Assembly (NCBI RefSeq): GCF_032461945.1
Contig: NZ_JAWCUD010000011.1
Coordinates: 186,001-250,000 of the forward strand
DNA: 64,000 nt
Origin: Paenibacillus_E violae
Lineage (GTDB): Bacteria > Bacillota > Bacilli > Paenibacillales > NBRC-103111
Reading direction: 5' to 3'
In this document: positions 54,293 through 63,322 of the stretch, one piece after another
Numbering within the stretch: position 1 is the first letter of the stretch
How the letters are laid out: every line of letters starts with the position of its first letter
The notes under the pieces: generated by a model
Database searches by the model: none
The model's input: only the letters and a program-made list of their open reading frames with translations
Told to the model about the DNA's origin: nothing
Position numbers and translations under genes: made by a program

Positions 54293-54319
54293 ACAAAAAG
54301 CCCCCGCGCGTGGGGCTTT
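54293..54319 (-). terminator. Strong terminator
   Basis: AAAGCCCC and GGGGCTTT form a perfect stem around CGCGCGT. On the minus strand it is followed by TTTTTG. It is the nearest good terminator downstream of metallophosphoesterase 2. Confidence 0.75.
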
Positions 54320-54550
54320 ACAAAGCCGTTTAGGCACCCGCGGGGATCTACAATAAAACTCATACTGGCAGATTCAGAGTTTTTAAAAGGTAACTTCAAT
54401 ATTGTCATAGGAATTTCTAGATGCCTATTCTTAATTAATTCATTATAATTGGGTACTCCTAATTTATTTGACCACGGTGTATACCCATAGTGTTTGGACC
54501 GACTGATGTTTTAAGGCAACTAACTTTATATTGAATAAAATAAAATCGAT
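54320..54550. other. Region downstream of metallophosphoesterase 2
   Basis: AT-rich with no supported gene. Unlike copy 1 of the phosphatase, no terminator follows the stop directly. Confidence 0.35.
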
Positions 54551-55903
54551 TTAGAAGCCCTGCTCCAGATCCCAGCTTAAGAAGTTCTGCGTAGGTCCAT
54601 AGTTCGCATCAAACCCATATGCGTCAAAGTGTACTTTGCCGCTCTCAAATACCTTTGCCGTCACATAAGCGTAGTAACGATCAGTATCCTTGCCAGTCGG
54701 CTTAACGGCTTCAAACGGGGAGCCGCCGGAGCCCACAATAATTTGGTAAGCAGAACCGTTATTAGGACGGCTGATGTCCGTAATATGCTCATGACCGCTC
54801 AGATAAGTTGCTTTATTATCTTGAATGACCTTCCAGAACGCATCCGCAGCTGCTTTATCTGTATCAAGTCCTCCAGGAGTTGTATTAGCAGGATCGAAGA
54901 TATAAGTGTAAGCCATCTTATGCCCAAATACGAAGTTGTGTTTCATGCCCCGAGCTTTCGCGTCTTCCAGGTCTTTAGCTAACCATGCTGTAGGAGCATG
55001 CGAATCGTTACCAGTCGGGTCTGTATTGATGACAGCGAAATGTGACCCACGATAATCGAACGAATAATCAAGTTGCTTTTGATTCGTGGAGATTGTGTCT
55101 GCGCCTCCGCTTTGCGGATAATTATTTGGATCAAACCCAGATACGTTTTCATCTAGAATTTGCTCAAATCGCTGGGAATCGATGATAATGTCACCCATAT
55201 TGTCACGCCAAGTGTTTTCATTTGACTCCGTAGCTTTTTTCACCGTATTTCCTTGATCGTCTTTGTACTTGTTTTGCATCTCGTGATTTCCAGGTACAGG
55301 GAATACGTACATACCGTGCTCGAAGGCTGTTCCAACAACTCCGCGCCAATAGGCGTACTGTCGGTTTAAATAGTTGACGTCGGAATTTTTCGTATAGCCC
55401 ATAATCATATCGCCGTTAAAGAACAGCATATTCGATTTCTTCGCTTCCATCTCATCGGTCATGCGAGTCAATACTTTTGTATTGACCAACCATTTCAGAT
55501 CTTGCGCCGAAGCTGCCGCCACACCATCTTCTATACGTGCGTCACCCACAGAGGAGAATGTGAGCAATAGTTTGTCGTTTCCTTTCAGAGCAGTCTGCAA
55601 TTGCTTCAGCGTAGCAGCTGAAATTTGCGTCGCACCATTCGAAACGTAAGGTGCCTTATCCAACTTGACAACTTGATCATGGATTGTCGCTTCGGTCGAT
55701 CCTACCTTGAAGCTGGCTTTGCTTCCTGCAACATCCACAAGAATCGACTGAGTGTCTGCAGTCCAACCCAGCGTGCCGTTCATTCCTTCCACTGCAGAAC
55801 GAAGTGCAGTATCGACTTCTGCAGCTTTTACCGCAGAAACTCCCCCAACCAGCATGGTAGTTGCAACTGTAACCGCTCCAACCCACTTAAATGTCTTTTT
55901 CAT
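54551..55903 (-). CDS. Secreted calcineurin-like metallophosphoesterase 2
   Basis: This 450-residue protein has the same layout as the protein at 32272-33624: signal peptide (about 1-28), stalk domain, then catalytic motifs FNGDMI, PGNHEM, FGHKM and SGHEHI. The two proteins agree at most positions, and long blocks such as NYLNRQYAYWRGVVGTAFEH are identical. ATG 55903 follows a TAAGGAG site. The PhoP-box-like array upstream is even closer to consensus than that of copy 1. It is likely a phosphate-scavenging phosphomonoesterase or phosphodiesterase at the cell surface. Confidence 0.9.
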   Translation of the reverse strand: MKKTFKWVGAVTVATTMLVGGVSAVKAAEVDTALRSAVEGMNGTLGWTADTQSILVDVAGSKASFKVGSTEATIHDQVVKLDKAPYVSNGATQISAATLKQLQTALKGNDKLLLTFSSVGDARIEDGVAAASAQDLKWLVNTKVLTRMTDEMEAKKSNMLFFNGDMIMGYTKNSDVNYLNRQYAYWRGVVGTAFEHGMYVFPVPGNHEMQNKYKDDQGNTVKKATESNENTWRDNMGDIIIDSQRFEQILDENVSGFDPNNYPQSGGADTISTNQKQLDYSFDYRGSHFAVINTDPTGNDSHAPTAWLAKDLEDAKARGMKHNFVFGHKMAYTYIFDPANTTPGGLDTDKAAADAFWKVIQDNKATYLSGHEHITDISRPNNGSAYQIIVGSGGSPFEAVKPTGKDTDRYYAYVTAKVFESGKVHFDAYGFDANYGPTQNFLSWDLEQGF

Positions 55904-55956
55904 TTAATTTCTCCTTAATATAGCTATGTGCTTACATAGCAACTATAGGAGAGTAG

Positions 55957-55995
55957 TGTAAATCCAGTATTAATAGCGTGTTAAAATTTTGTAAA
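55957..55995 (-). promoter_or_regulatory. PhoP-box-like array upstream of metallophosphoesterase 2
   Basis: On the minus strand the hexamers TTTACA, TTAACA, TTAATA and TTTACA start exactly 11 bases apart, an excellent match to the Bacillus PhoP box. TATAGT begins 9 bases after the last hexamer, the same spacing as upstream of copy 1. Confidence 0.8.
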
Positions 55996-56039
55996 TATAT
56001 TCATAGTTTACTAGTTAAACTCCCTCAATATGATTTAAT

Positions 56040-56693
56040 TTCCTCACACAAGCTCGTCTATTCGCAGGATTTCTCCCATGTAGGTTTCGATGATGACTGA
56101 AAGATATCGAGATATATTAAGGCGTTTCGTTAAAAAGGCATGCTGGAACAGTGGTGGAATTGATTCATCCAATTCATTCCAAAATTCTGCACGTATTCTC
56201 CATGTTGCCCTTAGCGATTTTCACTCCCATGTCTCAACGGGTCTATAGCCCTTACATTCCTCCCTCACATCTATCTAAGGGGGTGGAGGTCGGACGGTAA
56301 AACTTCCACCATTCACCGTAATAATCATCGGGGTTAAATTTTGAATTAAATATTCTTTCTTTTTCTTTCAACTTTTCGTCAGTTAGGTCATTCTGATACT
56401 TTGCAGGCTGTTCCCCTGAATTAAAACAAAAACCTGAACTTTCAAAGCATTCTTGACGGTATTTAACCAAACCTAATTTGTATCAGGCTAACTAGTGGGT
56501 CGTAATCATCCTATATAGGGCGATAAAACATATCTTTTCATTATTAGGTTTATCAATCTCTGCTACTGCCTTCGGTATCAAATGGATTAATTCATTTATG
56601 TTTTTATTCCGCCAGGCACCAAAAGACTATTTTAATGATTCGAATGTATAGAGTACCTCATCAGTATTAAACTATCCTGACCATGCTTCAATT
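56040..56693. other. Decayed stretch with unassigned open frames
   Basis: A minus-strand frame at 56252-56470 (72 codons, starts VKYRQECFESSG) and pieces around 56580-56660 look protein-like but are interrupted and not recognised. This is probably the remains of several small genes. Confidence 0.3.
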
Positions 56694-56733
56694 AAAAAGG
56701 AACAGCTGCTGGCTCGCGAATATCTGCTCCCTA
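56694..56733 (-). terminator. Terminator after the methyltransferase
   Basis: On the minus strand GGAGCAG pairs with CTGTTCC, followed by TTTTT. It nearly matches the hairpin at 34061-34099, including the loop length. Confidence 0.65.
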
Positions 56734-56760
56734 GATCTGACTATCGTTTTCCGAGGGAGC

Positions 56761-57557
56761 TTAATCTCTTGCTTGAGCTACAAATGTAATCCAATTGCTT
56801 CTAAAAATAATTAATCTACCATTCTTTTCTTCCTTAATCTCCTGTTGAACACTTTTTTCTATTGATATGTTCCAGTCAGTATACACCTCTCTAAGATAGG
56901 TAAATGCTTTCTCTGTTGAAAGGTTTAATTCAATCAAGCCTACCTGTTCCTCTCCAGTAAGTACGTCAATTTCCTTTACTTCTGTGCTCATTAATATGCA
57001 ATTAATGCCGCCAACTGTTGTTCCTGCTTTCATTTCTTCAAGTTTAGTTTGAAAAACTGCTTCTGAACTAACATGCTCTAAACAAGAACAGGCGACAATA
57101 TAGTCAAATGTATTTTTATTAATCAGAAAATTCTCCACATCAATCGCTTGTGAAATGATTGTATCCGTTACTCCATATTGTTCCGCATTTTGGTTTAATA
57201 ATTGAATAGCCGAAGGCAATAAATCAATACAATATATCTTTCCTTTATACGCCTGAATACTTTGTGCAATGGGGATACTGTCTCTTCCGACTCCACAACC
57301 AAGGTCTAGGACCTGAATATTGTCTTTTCTATTTGCATCAAATTATCGAGAACAACTTTAACAGGGCGCGAAAGCCAGCTGCCAGGTTGAAAAAGTTTTA
57401 TTTCTGCATAAAATTTATCATGATATTCGATTTCTTTATCTCGTGCTCGATTGAATAAGCAATTCAGTGCATCTTTTCCCCACTTCCTTTTTGAGCAAAA
57501 CTCATAAGTGAGCAATACTCTACTCGAACAAGGAACTACTGCTGCTTGAATAAGCAT
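56761..57557 (-). pseudogene. SAM-dependent methyltransferase, frameshifted
   Basis: ATG 57557 (GGAGG 8 bases ahead) opens a frame through FCSKRKWGKDALNCLFNRAR and LFQPGSWLSRPV that stops at 57306. From about 57325 a second frame continues smoothly with motif I VLDLGCGVGRDSI, then IYCIDLLPSAIQLL, to the end at 56761. One missing A in an A-run (minus strand GAAAAGAC) explains it, and the repaired protein would be about 265 residues. It is a class I methyltransferase resembling TehB-like enzymes; the substrate is unknown. Confidence 0.85.
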
Positions 57558-57741
57558 AATGCTTACCTCCATTGTTTTGAAAGTCTGATCCTTCTTAATG
57601 GGGAAACAAGTGTGACTGGAAATTTGAGAATTCTTTTGAAAAACATGATTGTCAAACAGCGGATGTCTGATTAAAACTATGAATGCATATATACTGCAAA
57701 GAACCGATTATACCAGTGAGGCCTACGATCGGTACTTTATA

Positions 57742-58371
57742 TTATTTATGAGCTGTTGTCGCAGTGTTCTTTGCGTCATTTCCGTTTATAATCCATGCGG
57801 GATAAATTTCATTTCGTTTATTACGTTTATCAAAGACATAAGCGCCCGTAACTGTGATATGCTCACCTTTTTTTACTTTAGTCACTTTGGCGATGTCAAA
57901 GGATGCCACTTCTATATGTAATGGAGAATTTGTGCTTTTTGTGTTTTTATCCTTATTCTTCTCATTCTGAATGAGATCAATCCAATATTCATTTTTATCT
58001 TTTACGACTTTCTGAACAGTTCCACTTACCGTTTTACAGTTTTCCTTGAGCTCGTAATTTGAAGGATTCTTTACTCCGCTTAGAGGCTTTTCTCTGCATG
58101 CATTCGTTGTATCTCCGATTTGCTTAACTGAAGGATTTTCACTTGATTTCGAACTGGGCGTAGAAACTTGAGGCGCAGCTTCTAAGATGGGATTCGCATC
58201 TGTCGGTGAGGGCGTAACCGCTGCAGAAACTATAGTAGAAGACGAAGGCGTCGCATTCGATGCAGAAGCCGACTGTACAGCAGCTGGAAGCTCATTTTTA
58301 CTCATACAACCCGTTAAGGACACTACGACTATAAGCAAAGTAGTACCAACGATACTTCGAATCATTTTCAT
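57742..58371 (-). CDS. Lipoprotein with low-complexity linker
   Basis: This 209-residue protein has lipobox VVSLTGC (Cys22), a Ser/Thr/Pro/Ala-rich linker to about residue 85, and a C-terminal beta-rich domain (SGTVQKVVKDKNEYWIDL, then KGEHITVTGAYVFDK) that looks like an OB-fold nucleic-acid-binding-like or NTF-type beta domain. It is probably anchored on the outer face of the membrane. Function unknown. It is monocistronic. Confidence 0.8.
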   Translation of the reverse strand: MKMIRSIVGTTLLIVVVSLTGCMSKNELPAAVQSASASNATPSSSTIVSAAVTPSPTDANPILEAAPQVSTPSSKSSENPSVKQIGDTTNACREKPLSGVKNPSNYELKENCKTVSGTVQKVVKDKNEYWIDLIQNEKNKDKNTKSTNSPLHIEVASFDIAKVTKVKKGEHITVTGAYVFDKRNKRNEIYPAWIINGNDAKNTATTAHK

Positions 58372-58451
58372 CTACTATTACACCCTTTCTATGAATACTG
58401 TGCATATATATAAAGATATCATCACAAAGAACTTCATGGTAGAGGTGTAAA

Positions 58452-58682
58452 TTGATAGAAAATGTCATTAGACGTGGAATTCGCCGTTACTTAAAGTTCA
58501 CGCTCTTCGTACCATTCGGGGAGGTGATGGACTACGTTGGCTCCAGTCGTATTGCGCAAATAGGAAGTCATTTTTTTCTGATTGCAGAAATTGAAGCGAA
58601 TACGACGGCTGTAGAAATCGACCCACTTTTCGCGGTTAGAGCGACTACTGAACAAGCACGCCGTCTCATACGTGGGGTATAA
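58452..58682 (+). CDS. Hypothetical protein (76 aa)
   Basis: This starts at TTG 58452 after AGAGGTG and reads IENVIRRGIRRYLKFTLFVP with a likely small alpha/beta domain. Unrecognised. It overlaps the next frame by 11 bases, so the two may be one gene split by a frameshift or two coupled genes. Confidence 0.5.
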   Translation: MIENVIRRGIRRYLKFTLFVPFGEVMDYVGSSRIAQIGSHFFLIAEIEANTTAVEIDPLFAVRATTEQARRLIRGV

Positions 58683-58878
58683 TGCGTTGCAAAATTCAAA
58701 ATACGGTTCCAAAACCGTCTCTCGGAAAAAAGTTGAGCGCAAAGGGGGCTTGTTCGCCAATGGACAAATCTTTTCAGTATTCGACGTGCAAAACTCTACC
58801 GATGTAGCAGTGCTCGTAAGAATTAATGTGGCGCAAGCACAGAAACTAATTAGTCAGGCGCAAGCATTATTAAAGTAG
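58672..58878 (+). CDS. Hypothetical protein (68 aa)
   Basis: This reads MGYNALQNSKYGSKTVSRKK, then GLFANGQIFSVFDVQNSTDV and AVLVRINVAQAQKLISQAQA. Unrecognised; basic in the first half. A strong terminator follows 33 bases later, which supports a real transcription unit with the preceding frame. Confidence 0.5.
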   Translation: MGYNALQNSKYGSKTVSRKKVERKGGLFANGQIFSVFDVQNSTDVAVLVRINVAQAQKLISQAQALLK

Positions 58879-58910
58879 TTCGCCGTCCTTTTAACTGAAT
58901 AAGCAGTCAA

Positions 58911-58960
58911 AGACACTACACCCCGCCTTTATTAGGAAGGTGGGGTGTAGTGTCTTTATC
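58911..58960 (+). terminator. Strong terminator
   Basis: A 19-bp stem (AGACACTACACCCCGCCTT with AAGGTGGGGTGTAGTGTCT) with a 7-base loop is followed by TTTATC. Confidence 0.9.
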
Positions 58961-59017
58961 GGGATTCAATCATTCAATTATATTTGTAGCAGTGACCATC
59001 CTCTTTAGCCAAGGACC

Positions 59018-59130
59018 CTAAAGCTCGGAGACAGTTACACCTAGAGCTGGTATAAAGGTATGCAATAAGAGACCATTACCAATATAGATAGCTACGTGAC
59101 CTATGCGATCAGTGTCTTCCATACCCTTTC
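59018..59130 (-). pseudogene. C-terminal remnant of an NlpC/P60 peptidase
   Basis: The minus strand reads DRIGHVAIYIGNGLLLHTFI and PALGVTVSEL then stops. This is the end of the NlpC/P60 fold with the catalytic His in IGHVAIY. The catalytic Cys part is missing. Confidence 0.65.
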
Positions 59131-59479
59131 TCGCATGCCTGCTCGCCTACATTATTCTGGCAACCTGAAATAATGAGATGGTTACGTTAATAAGTAAACG
59201 ATACCTTTGTTCCAACACTTCATAAACTTTAACCCTCATGTGCCTTATAATTGTCCTGTATTCCTGAAAATCTAGCCACAGCTCTTTACTCATCTTCAAA
59301 TTGAAATGATTTCGACTGAGGTTCCTTAATACTGAGCCTGAGCACTAAACCCATAGACTGCATGGTTCATTTCGAACGAAACGGATAAAATAAAACTAAC
59401 GAGTGTAGATGGACCACTAGACTTTGCTAAGACTTTTGATCAAGTTATTAGACAGTATTTAAAAAGATAAGGCAACTGT
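59131..59479. other. Decayed stretch
   Basis: A plus-strand tail at about 59370-59470 reads AWFISNETDKIKLTSVDGPL and ends in a stop, suggesting the 3' end of a lost gene. Nothing else is recognised. Confidence 0.3.
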
Positions 59480-60583
59480 TCACCGTTTAGCAGAAAACGG
59501 TTTATATGCAGAATTGAAATGCACCATGTCCACTCCATTCCACATATTAGATACCGCTACTTTCTCCGGATGATCAAAGACCAAGAATGCGGTTGGGAGG
59601 TATCTCATCCCATAACTGCTTGATGGTCGATTCACAACCTGATTATCCTTGATTAATACGGAGGAAGAACCACCATCCAGGTTAGCTGCTGTGATAGCTC
59701 CTTTTTCCAATAACAGTTGCTGTGCATCATATAGGGTTGCACCCATGGAGTAGCCTGGCTGCCTTCCATCAATCACTAAAAAGATGATCGTCCCATCTTT
59801 TGTCTGAGCCATGCATGTTCGGGGGGCGATCCCCCAACCGTCTGCCTCGTTCTTAACAAGCCCTTTACCGTTGACGATAAATTTGGGTTGAAACGAAACC
59901 GCATCTCTTACGCCCATTTTCAACAATTCGGATGGTTTATAACGACCTGCTACCATAATTCCCTTACGGTCAAGTCCAACAACGTTTACAGGATCCTCCA
60001 TACCTCCGTCACTATAGAGAAGTTTCCCTCCAGACATAACAACACCAATGGGTCTGAAGCCATTGCCATCATAGTTCGGATCATCAAAGGCGCCGCCATT
60101 GACACCTGCAATAGCTCCTGTTCTTTTGACCATACTAAGAATTTGTTCCCCTTGACCTTGCAAGCTTGTTGTTACGACTCGGATCATTTGCGGATTGTGA
60201 ACAAACATCATATATCCTTTGAATTTTTTCCCTGTAATAGGCTCAACTGTCACAGAATTATTTTTCCTCGAATTCATAGAAATATCATGGTTGTCTTGGA
60301 CCAAACCCATATCATTAAATTGCTTCGAGTAATTATCCGTCCGACGATCCAGTTCACTTTGCCCAATTAAATATTTCGCATAATCGCGGTGTTGCGTTGT
60401 AATTAACGTATCGGCCAGCATATACCGCCAATTCGTACCGGAAGAAGAAAAATAGAACCATATAATAAAAATAAAAGTAGATATAATGATCGCAGCCGCG
60501 AAAAATCGCAATTTACGCTTGCGACGCGGTTTCAACATCGGCTTTGTTGTTTGAGCTAACGCATAGCCTTGATAATCATTCAA
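59480..60583 (-). CDS. NAGPA-type phosphodiester glycosidase domain protein
   Basis: This 367-residue protein has a cytoplasmic N-terminus, one membrane segment (about 27-48) and an extracellular NAGPA domain (about 125-345): GAIAGVNGGAFDD, then IAPRTCMAQTKDGTIIFLVI, GYSMGATLYDAQQLLLEKGA and NLDGGSSSVL. This family uncovers phosphodiester-linked sugars and is often involved in exopolysaccharide or wall-polymer processing. The ATG at 60583 or a TTG one codon earlier (AGGTG 7 bases ahead) could be the start. Confidence 0.87.
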   Translation of the reverse strand: MNDYQGYALAQTTKPMLKPRRKRKLRFFAAAIIISTFIFIIWFYFSSSGTNWRYMLADTLITTQHRDYAKYLIGQSELDRRTDNYSKQFNDMGLVQDNHDISMNSRKNNSVTVEPITGKKFKGYMMFVHNPQMIRVVTTSLQGQGEQILSMVKRTGAIAGVNGGAFDDPNYDGNGFRPIGVVMSGGKLLYSDGGMEDPVNVVGLDRKGIMVAGRYKPSELLKMGVRDAVSFQPKFIVNGKGLVKNEADGWGIAPRTCMAQTKDGTIIFLVIDGRQPGYSMGATLYDAQQLLLEKGAITAANLDGGSSSVLIKDNQVVNRPSSSYGMRYLPTAFLVFDHPEKVAVSNMWNGVDMVHFNSAYKPFSAKR

Positions 60584-60960
60584 GTAAAATCACCTCTTTA
60601 TAAACGCATCTAACTATTCTATAACATAAACCTTAAGATTTAATGAAAAACAACACTGAATATGACTAGCAATGCCGTAACACAAGGCGATGGTTAGAAT
60701 TCTCCAATAATAAGTTCACATGCTTTCCACGGCATAGACCAATAAATTCTATGCTCACTTCCTAAGGTCTGGTCTGCAGGGTCATAGACAATCTGAACCG
60801 TGTTCCCAATGAATGAGAGCCGACCATGAAGTCAGATAGCTGAATAGCTGCCTGACTTTTTTCTTAGCAATCCGTTTTTTATTTTGAAACATATTGATTT
60901 ACAAACTCGTATATACAGGTATACGATTGAAAAAGACTTAAAGTAAAGGTGGATTGTAAA
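60584..60960. other. Divergent intergenic region
   Basis: This lies between the NAGPA gene (minus) and the Ser-rich protein gene (plus). It contains one orphan terminator-like hairpin and is otherwise AT-rich. Confidence 0.4.
60830..60864 (+). terminator. Orphan terminator hairpin
   Basis: AGTCAG pairs with CTGACT with an inner AGCT/AGCT step, followed by TTTTTTC. No plus-strand gene ends nearby, so it may terminate a leader or a lost gene. Confidence 0.6.
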
Positions 60961-61605
60961 ATGAAAACCAAATTTATCGCTATATTGACGGCTGTTTTAC
61001 TATTAGTGAATACAGCTAATATATCCATAGCGGATGCGAAAGGCAGTGCGCCTAACACATCTTCTAGATCTGGCTCTTTCTCGTCAAGCTCTAAATCAAA
61101 TTCAACTTTCAGCGGAGGCTCCAGTAGTAAGACATCTGCAAGTACATCAAATACTGGAAGCTCGTCTAACTCGACGAATTCTTCCGGTTTTAGCGGTGGG
61201 TCTTCTAGCAAATCGACGGTTCCAAGTATGTCCAACTCAGGAAGCAGTTCAAGCAACTCTTCCAATAGCACTGGCTATCAGCGGGCTTCTTCCAATGTTA
61301 CAAGTGGAAGCAACGTGAATCCGAATACGGGTCGTACGTATTACAACAACAACACGTATTCCTCTTCAGTCCCGACTGGTTCACGCGTTGGCAGCTCGAT
61401 GTGGCCGATGGTAGGAGCTTTCGCTGCCGGAACATTTTTAGGATCGATGCTGCATCCTTGGGGAGGTTATTATCCAACTACTGGTGGAGGTTATGTAAAT
61501 CAGTCGTTCTCGTTTTTCTCCATGATGCTGGATATCATTCTTTTCATCGCTGTTATTGCTATTATCATTGCAGTTGTCCGAACTTTTAGAAGAAGGAGCT
61601 ACTAA
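60961..61605 (+). CDS. Secreted or membrane Ser/Gly/Asn-rich protein
   Basis: This 214-residue protein starts MKTKFIAILTAVLLLVNTAN. ATG 60961 has AAAGGTGG 8 bases ahead; the frame is open four codons further. Residues about 28-125 are a low-complexity Ser/Asn/Gly/Thr repeat region, then a conserved-looking hydrophobic part (VGAFAAGTFLGSMLHPWGGY) and a C-terminal membrane helix with basic end RTFRRRSY. The layout resembles YxcD-neighbour proteins of Bacillus relatives. It is followed 3 bases later by the DUF2653 gene. Confidence 0.75.
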   Translation: MKTKFIAILTAVLLLVNTANISIADAKGSAPNTSSRSGSFSSSSKSNSTFSGGSSSKTSASTSNTGSSSNSTNSSGFSGGSSSKSTVPSMSNSGSSSSNSSNSTGYQRASSNVTSGSNVNPNTGRTYYNNNTYSSSVPTGSRVGSSMWPMVGAFAAGTFLGSMLHPWGGYYPTTGGGYVNQSFSFFSMMLDIILFIAVIAIIIAVVRTFRRRSY

Positions 61606-61608
61606 TCA

Positions 61609-61929
61609 ATGAACATTTTCCTTGATGAACAAGACGTTTTAGATGCTGTTCATGTGTATATTGCTTTCCAAGACAATAATGGCCGAGTAGAAGGAAGTGC
61701 TCCGCACAATGTCCATGATGTGCAGATTTCTTTTGAGGAGCGTTACGGATTTTCGGCAAAAGGTCAGATTTACGGTCGGCAGCACCGCTTAAATCAGAAA
61801 GAAGTGATTGATGCTGTCTCCGTATACTTGTCTTCGTATTATTCGTTCCGTGCAGACCGGTTGCTCGTAAAGCTTAACTCGGATGCCCTATCCCATAGTT
61901 TCAGCGCTGATGTTATTGTAGAACGATAA
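61609..61929 (+). CDS. DUF2653 family protein (YxcD-like)
   Basis: This is a 106-residue cytoplasmic protein with the family pattern MNIFLDEQDVLDAVHVYIAF and LNQKEVIDAVSVYLSSYYSF, which looks like two related short helices around a central beta region. The function is not known. It is 3 bases downstream of the Ser-rich membrane protein and before a strong terminator, so the two form one operon and probably one functional unit. Confidence 0.85.
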   Translation: MNIFLDEQDVLDAVHVYIAFQDNNGRVEGSAPHNVHDVQISFEERYGFSAKGQIYGRQHRLNQKEVIDAVSVYLSSYYSFRADRLLVKLNSDALSHSFSADVIVER

Positions 61930-61936
61930 AACTTTA

Positions 61937-61990
61937 AAAAATCGCCATCCACTGGACTCCGTAAAGTGTCCGAGGATGGCGATTTTTTCT
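61937..61990 (+). terminator. Terminator after the DUF2653 gene
   Basis: A perfect 13-bp stem (AAAATCGCCATCC with GGATGGCGATTTT) with a 23-base loop is followed by TTCTT. Confidence 0.9.
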
Positions 61991-62146
61991 TAAGAATTTA
62001 TGACTTGTCCTTGCGTGTCATCTCCGCAAGCCCGGTCTACTTTATTAATACGTGACTGATACGAGTATACTTTGAGAGGCTACCATTACGGCCGCGGGAC
62101 TTATTCTCTATATACTTTTGTCGAGAACATATGTTAATGAATTAAC

Positions 62147-63322
62147 TTACTTGTCACTGCTACTCGCTAGTTCATTTCCAAATTGAAAAGGTTTGGATTG
62201 ATGAACCAAAACACTAAGAACCAAACCCATAGATAGCATATTAGTCATTAAAGAACTTCCTCCATAACTGACAAATGGGAGTGCAATTCCTGTAAGTGGC
62301 ATTAGTCCAGTATGCATGGCTATATTCTCAAAAATTTGTAAAATAAACATTGATGTCACACCAATTATCAAATAAGACCCCTCTAAATCTTCGCATTCCA
62401 TAGCGATTCGAATCATTCGATAAATCAAAAAATAGTAAAGCAATAAAAGTATTGATGAACCAACAAAGCCAAATTCTTCACCAATAACAACATAAATCGA
62501 ATCTGCATAGTCATATGGAATATATCCATTGTGTATCATAGTACCATGAAGGTATCCTTCGCCCAATAATTCCCCCGAACCAACTGCCTTCATGGAATTC
62601 ACAACTTGATAACTTTGATCCGGATCACTAGTTGGATCCAAAAAAGTTTGAATTCTATGAAGTTGGTACGGCTTTACAATTTTATTGAATAAGGGGGGAT
62701 CTACAAAATATAGGGCTATAATACTGCCAATAATCCCGATTATTACAAATAACCCCAAGAGTCCATGCTTGAAACGAATTTTCCCGATCCATAGCATCCC
62801 TAGAAATATACAGATAATAACGATAGATGTTCCCATATCCGGTTGTTTCAAGATGAGCAGAAAAGGTATTCCTACAACAACTATCATCGGAATTATATCT
62901 TGAACGAATCGGAGATATTCCCCCTTACGTTTTTCCAACATTTTGGCTAACAGCAGGATGACGAATACTTTCGCTAGTTCAGAAGGCTGAAACTGCATAA
63001 AATGAAGATTGATCCATCGCTGAGAACCATTGATGTTCATGCCTTTAAACATAACAAAGATTAACAGCAGAATACCGAATATATATAGGTATACGGATAA
63101 ATGACGTATAATAGCCCGATAATCTAGCATGGTCAGGACCAGCATTGGCACAAACATGGCAGCAAACATAACCAAGTTATTCACATGCAACCCTGCAAAT
63201 TTCGTATTATTTGTGGCGCTGTAGATTACTATTGTGCTGATAGCCATAAAACATAACAATAAGGCGATTATGATAAAATCAATTTTCTTCGCTTTAGGCA
63301 ACAGCTCTTTGATCACGAGCAT
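62147..63322 (-). CDS. FtsW/RodA/SpoVE family protein
   Basis: This is a SEDS-family peptidoglycan polymerase or lipid II-handling protein of 391 residues with about ten membrane segments. It has the conserved QRWINLHFMQFQPSELAKVF, the extracellular loop SYQVVNSMKAVGSGELLGEG and LPFVSYGGSSLMTNML. It begins MLVIKELLPKAKKIDF at ATG 63322, where the start overlaps the 3' end of an upstream broken paralogue by 29 bases. It could serve elongation, division or sporulation; the FtsW, RodA and SpoVE forms cannot be told apart here. Confidence 0.9.
   Translation of the reverse strand: MLVIKELLPKAKKIDFIIIALLLCFMAISTIVIYSATNNTKFAGLHVNNLVMFAAMFVPMLVLTMLDYRAIIRHLSVYLYIFGILLLIFVMFKGMNINGSQRWINLHFMQFQPSELAKVFVILLLAKMLEKRKGEYLRFVQDIIPMIVVVGIPFLLILKQPDMGTSIVIICIFLGMLWIGKIRFKHGLLGLFVIIGIIGSIIALYFVDPPLFNKIVKPYQLHRIQTFLDPTSDPDQSYQVVNSMKAVGSGELLGEGYLHGTMIHNGYIPYDYADSIYVVIGEEFGFVGSSILLLLYYFLIYRMIRIAMECEDLEGSYLIIGVTSMFILQIFENIAMHTGLMPLTGIALPFVSYGGSSLMTNMLSMGLVLSVLVHQSKPFQFGNELASSSDK

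Noticed and set aside
60949..61605. Ser/Asn repeats as a tandem DNA repeat element
   Set aside because: The repetition is at protein composition level with varied codons; there is no exact DNA repeat unit.
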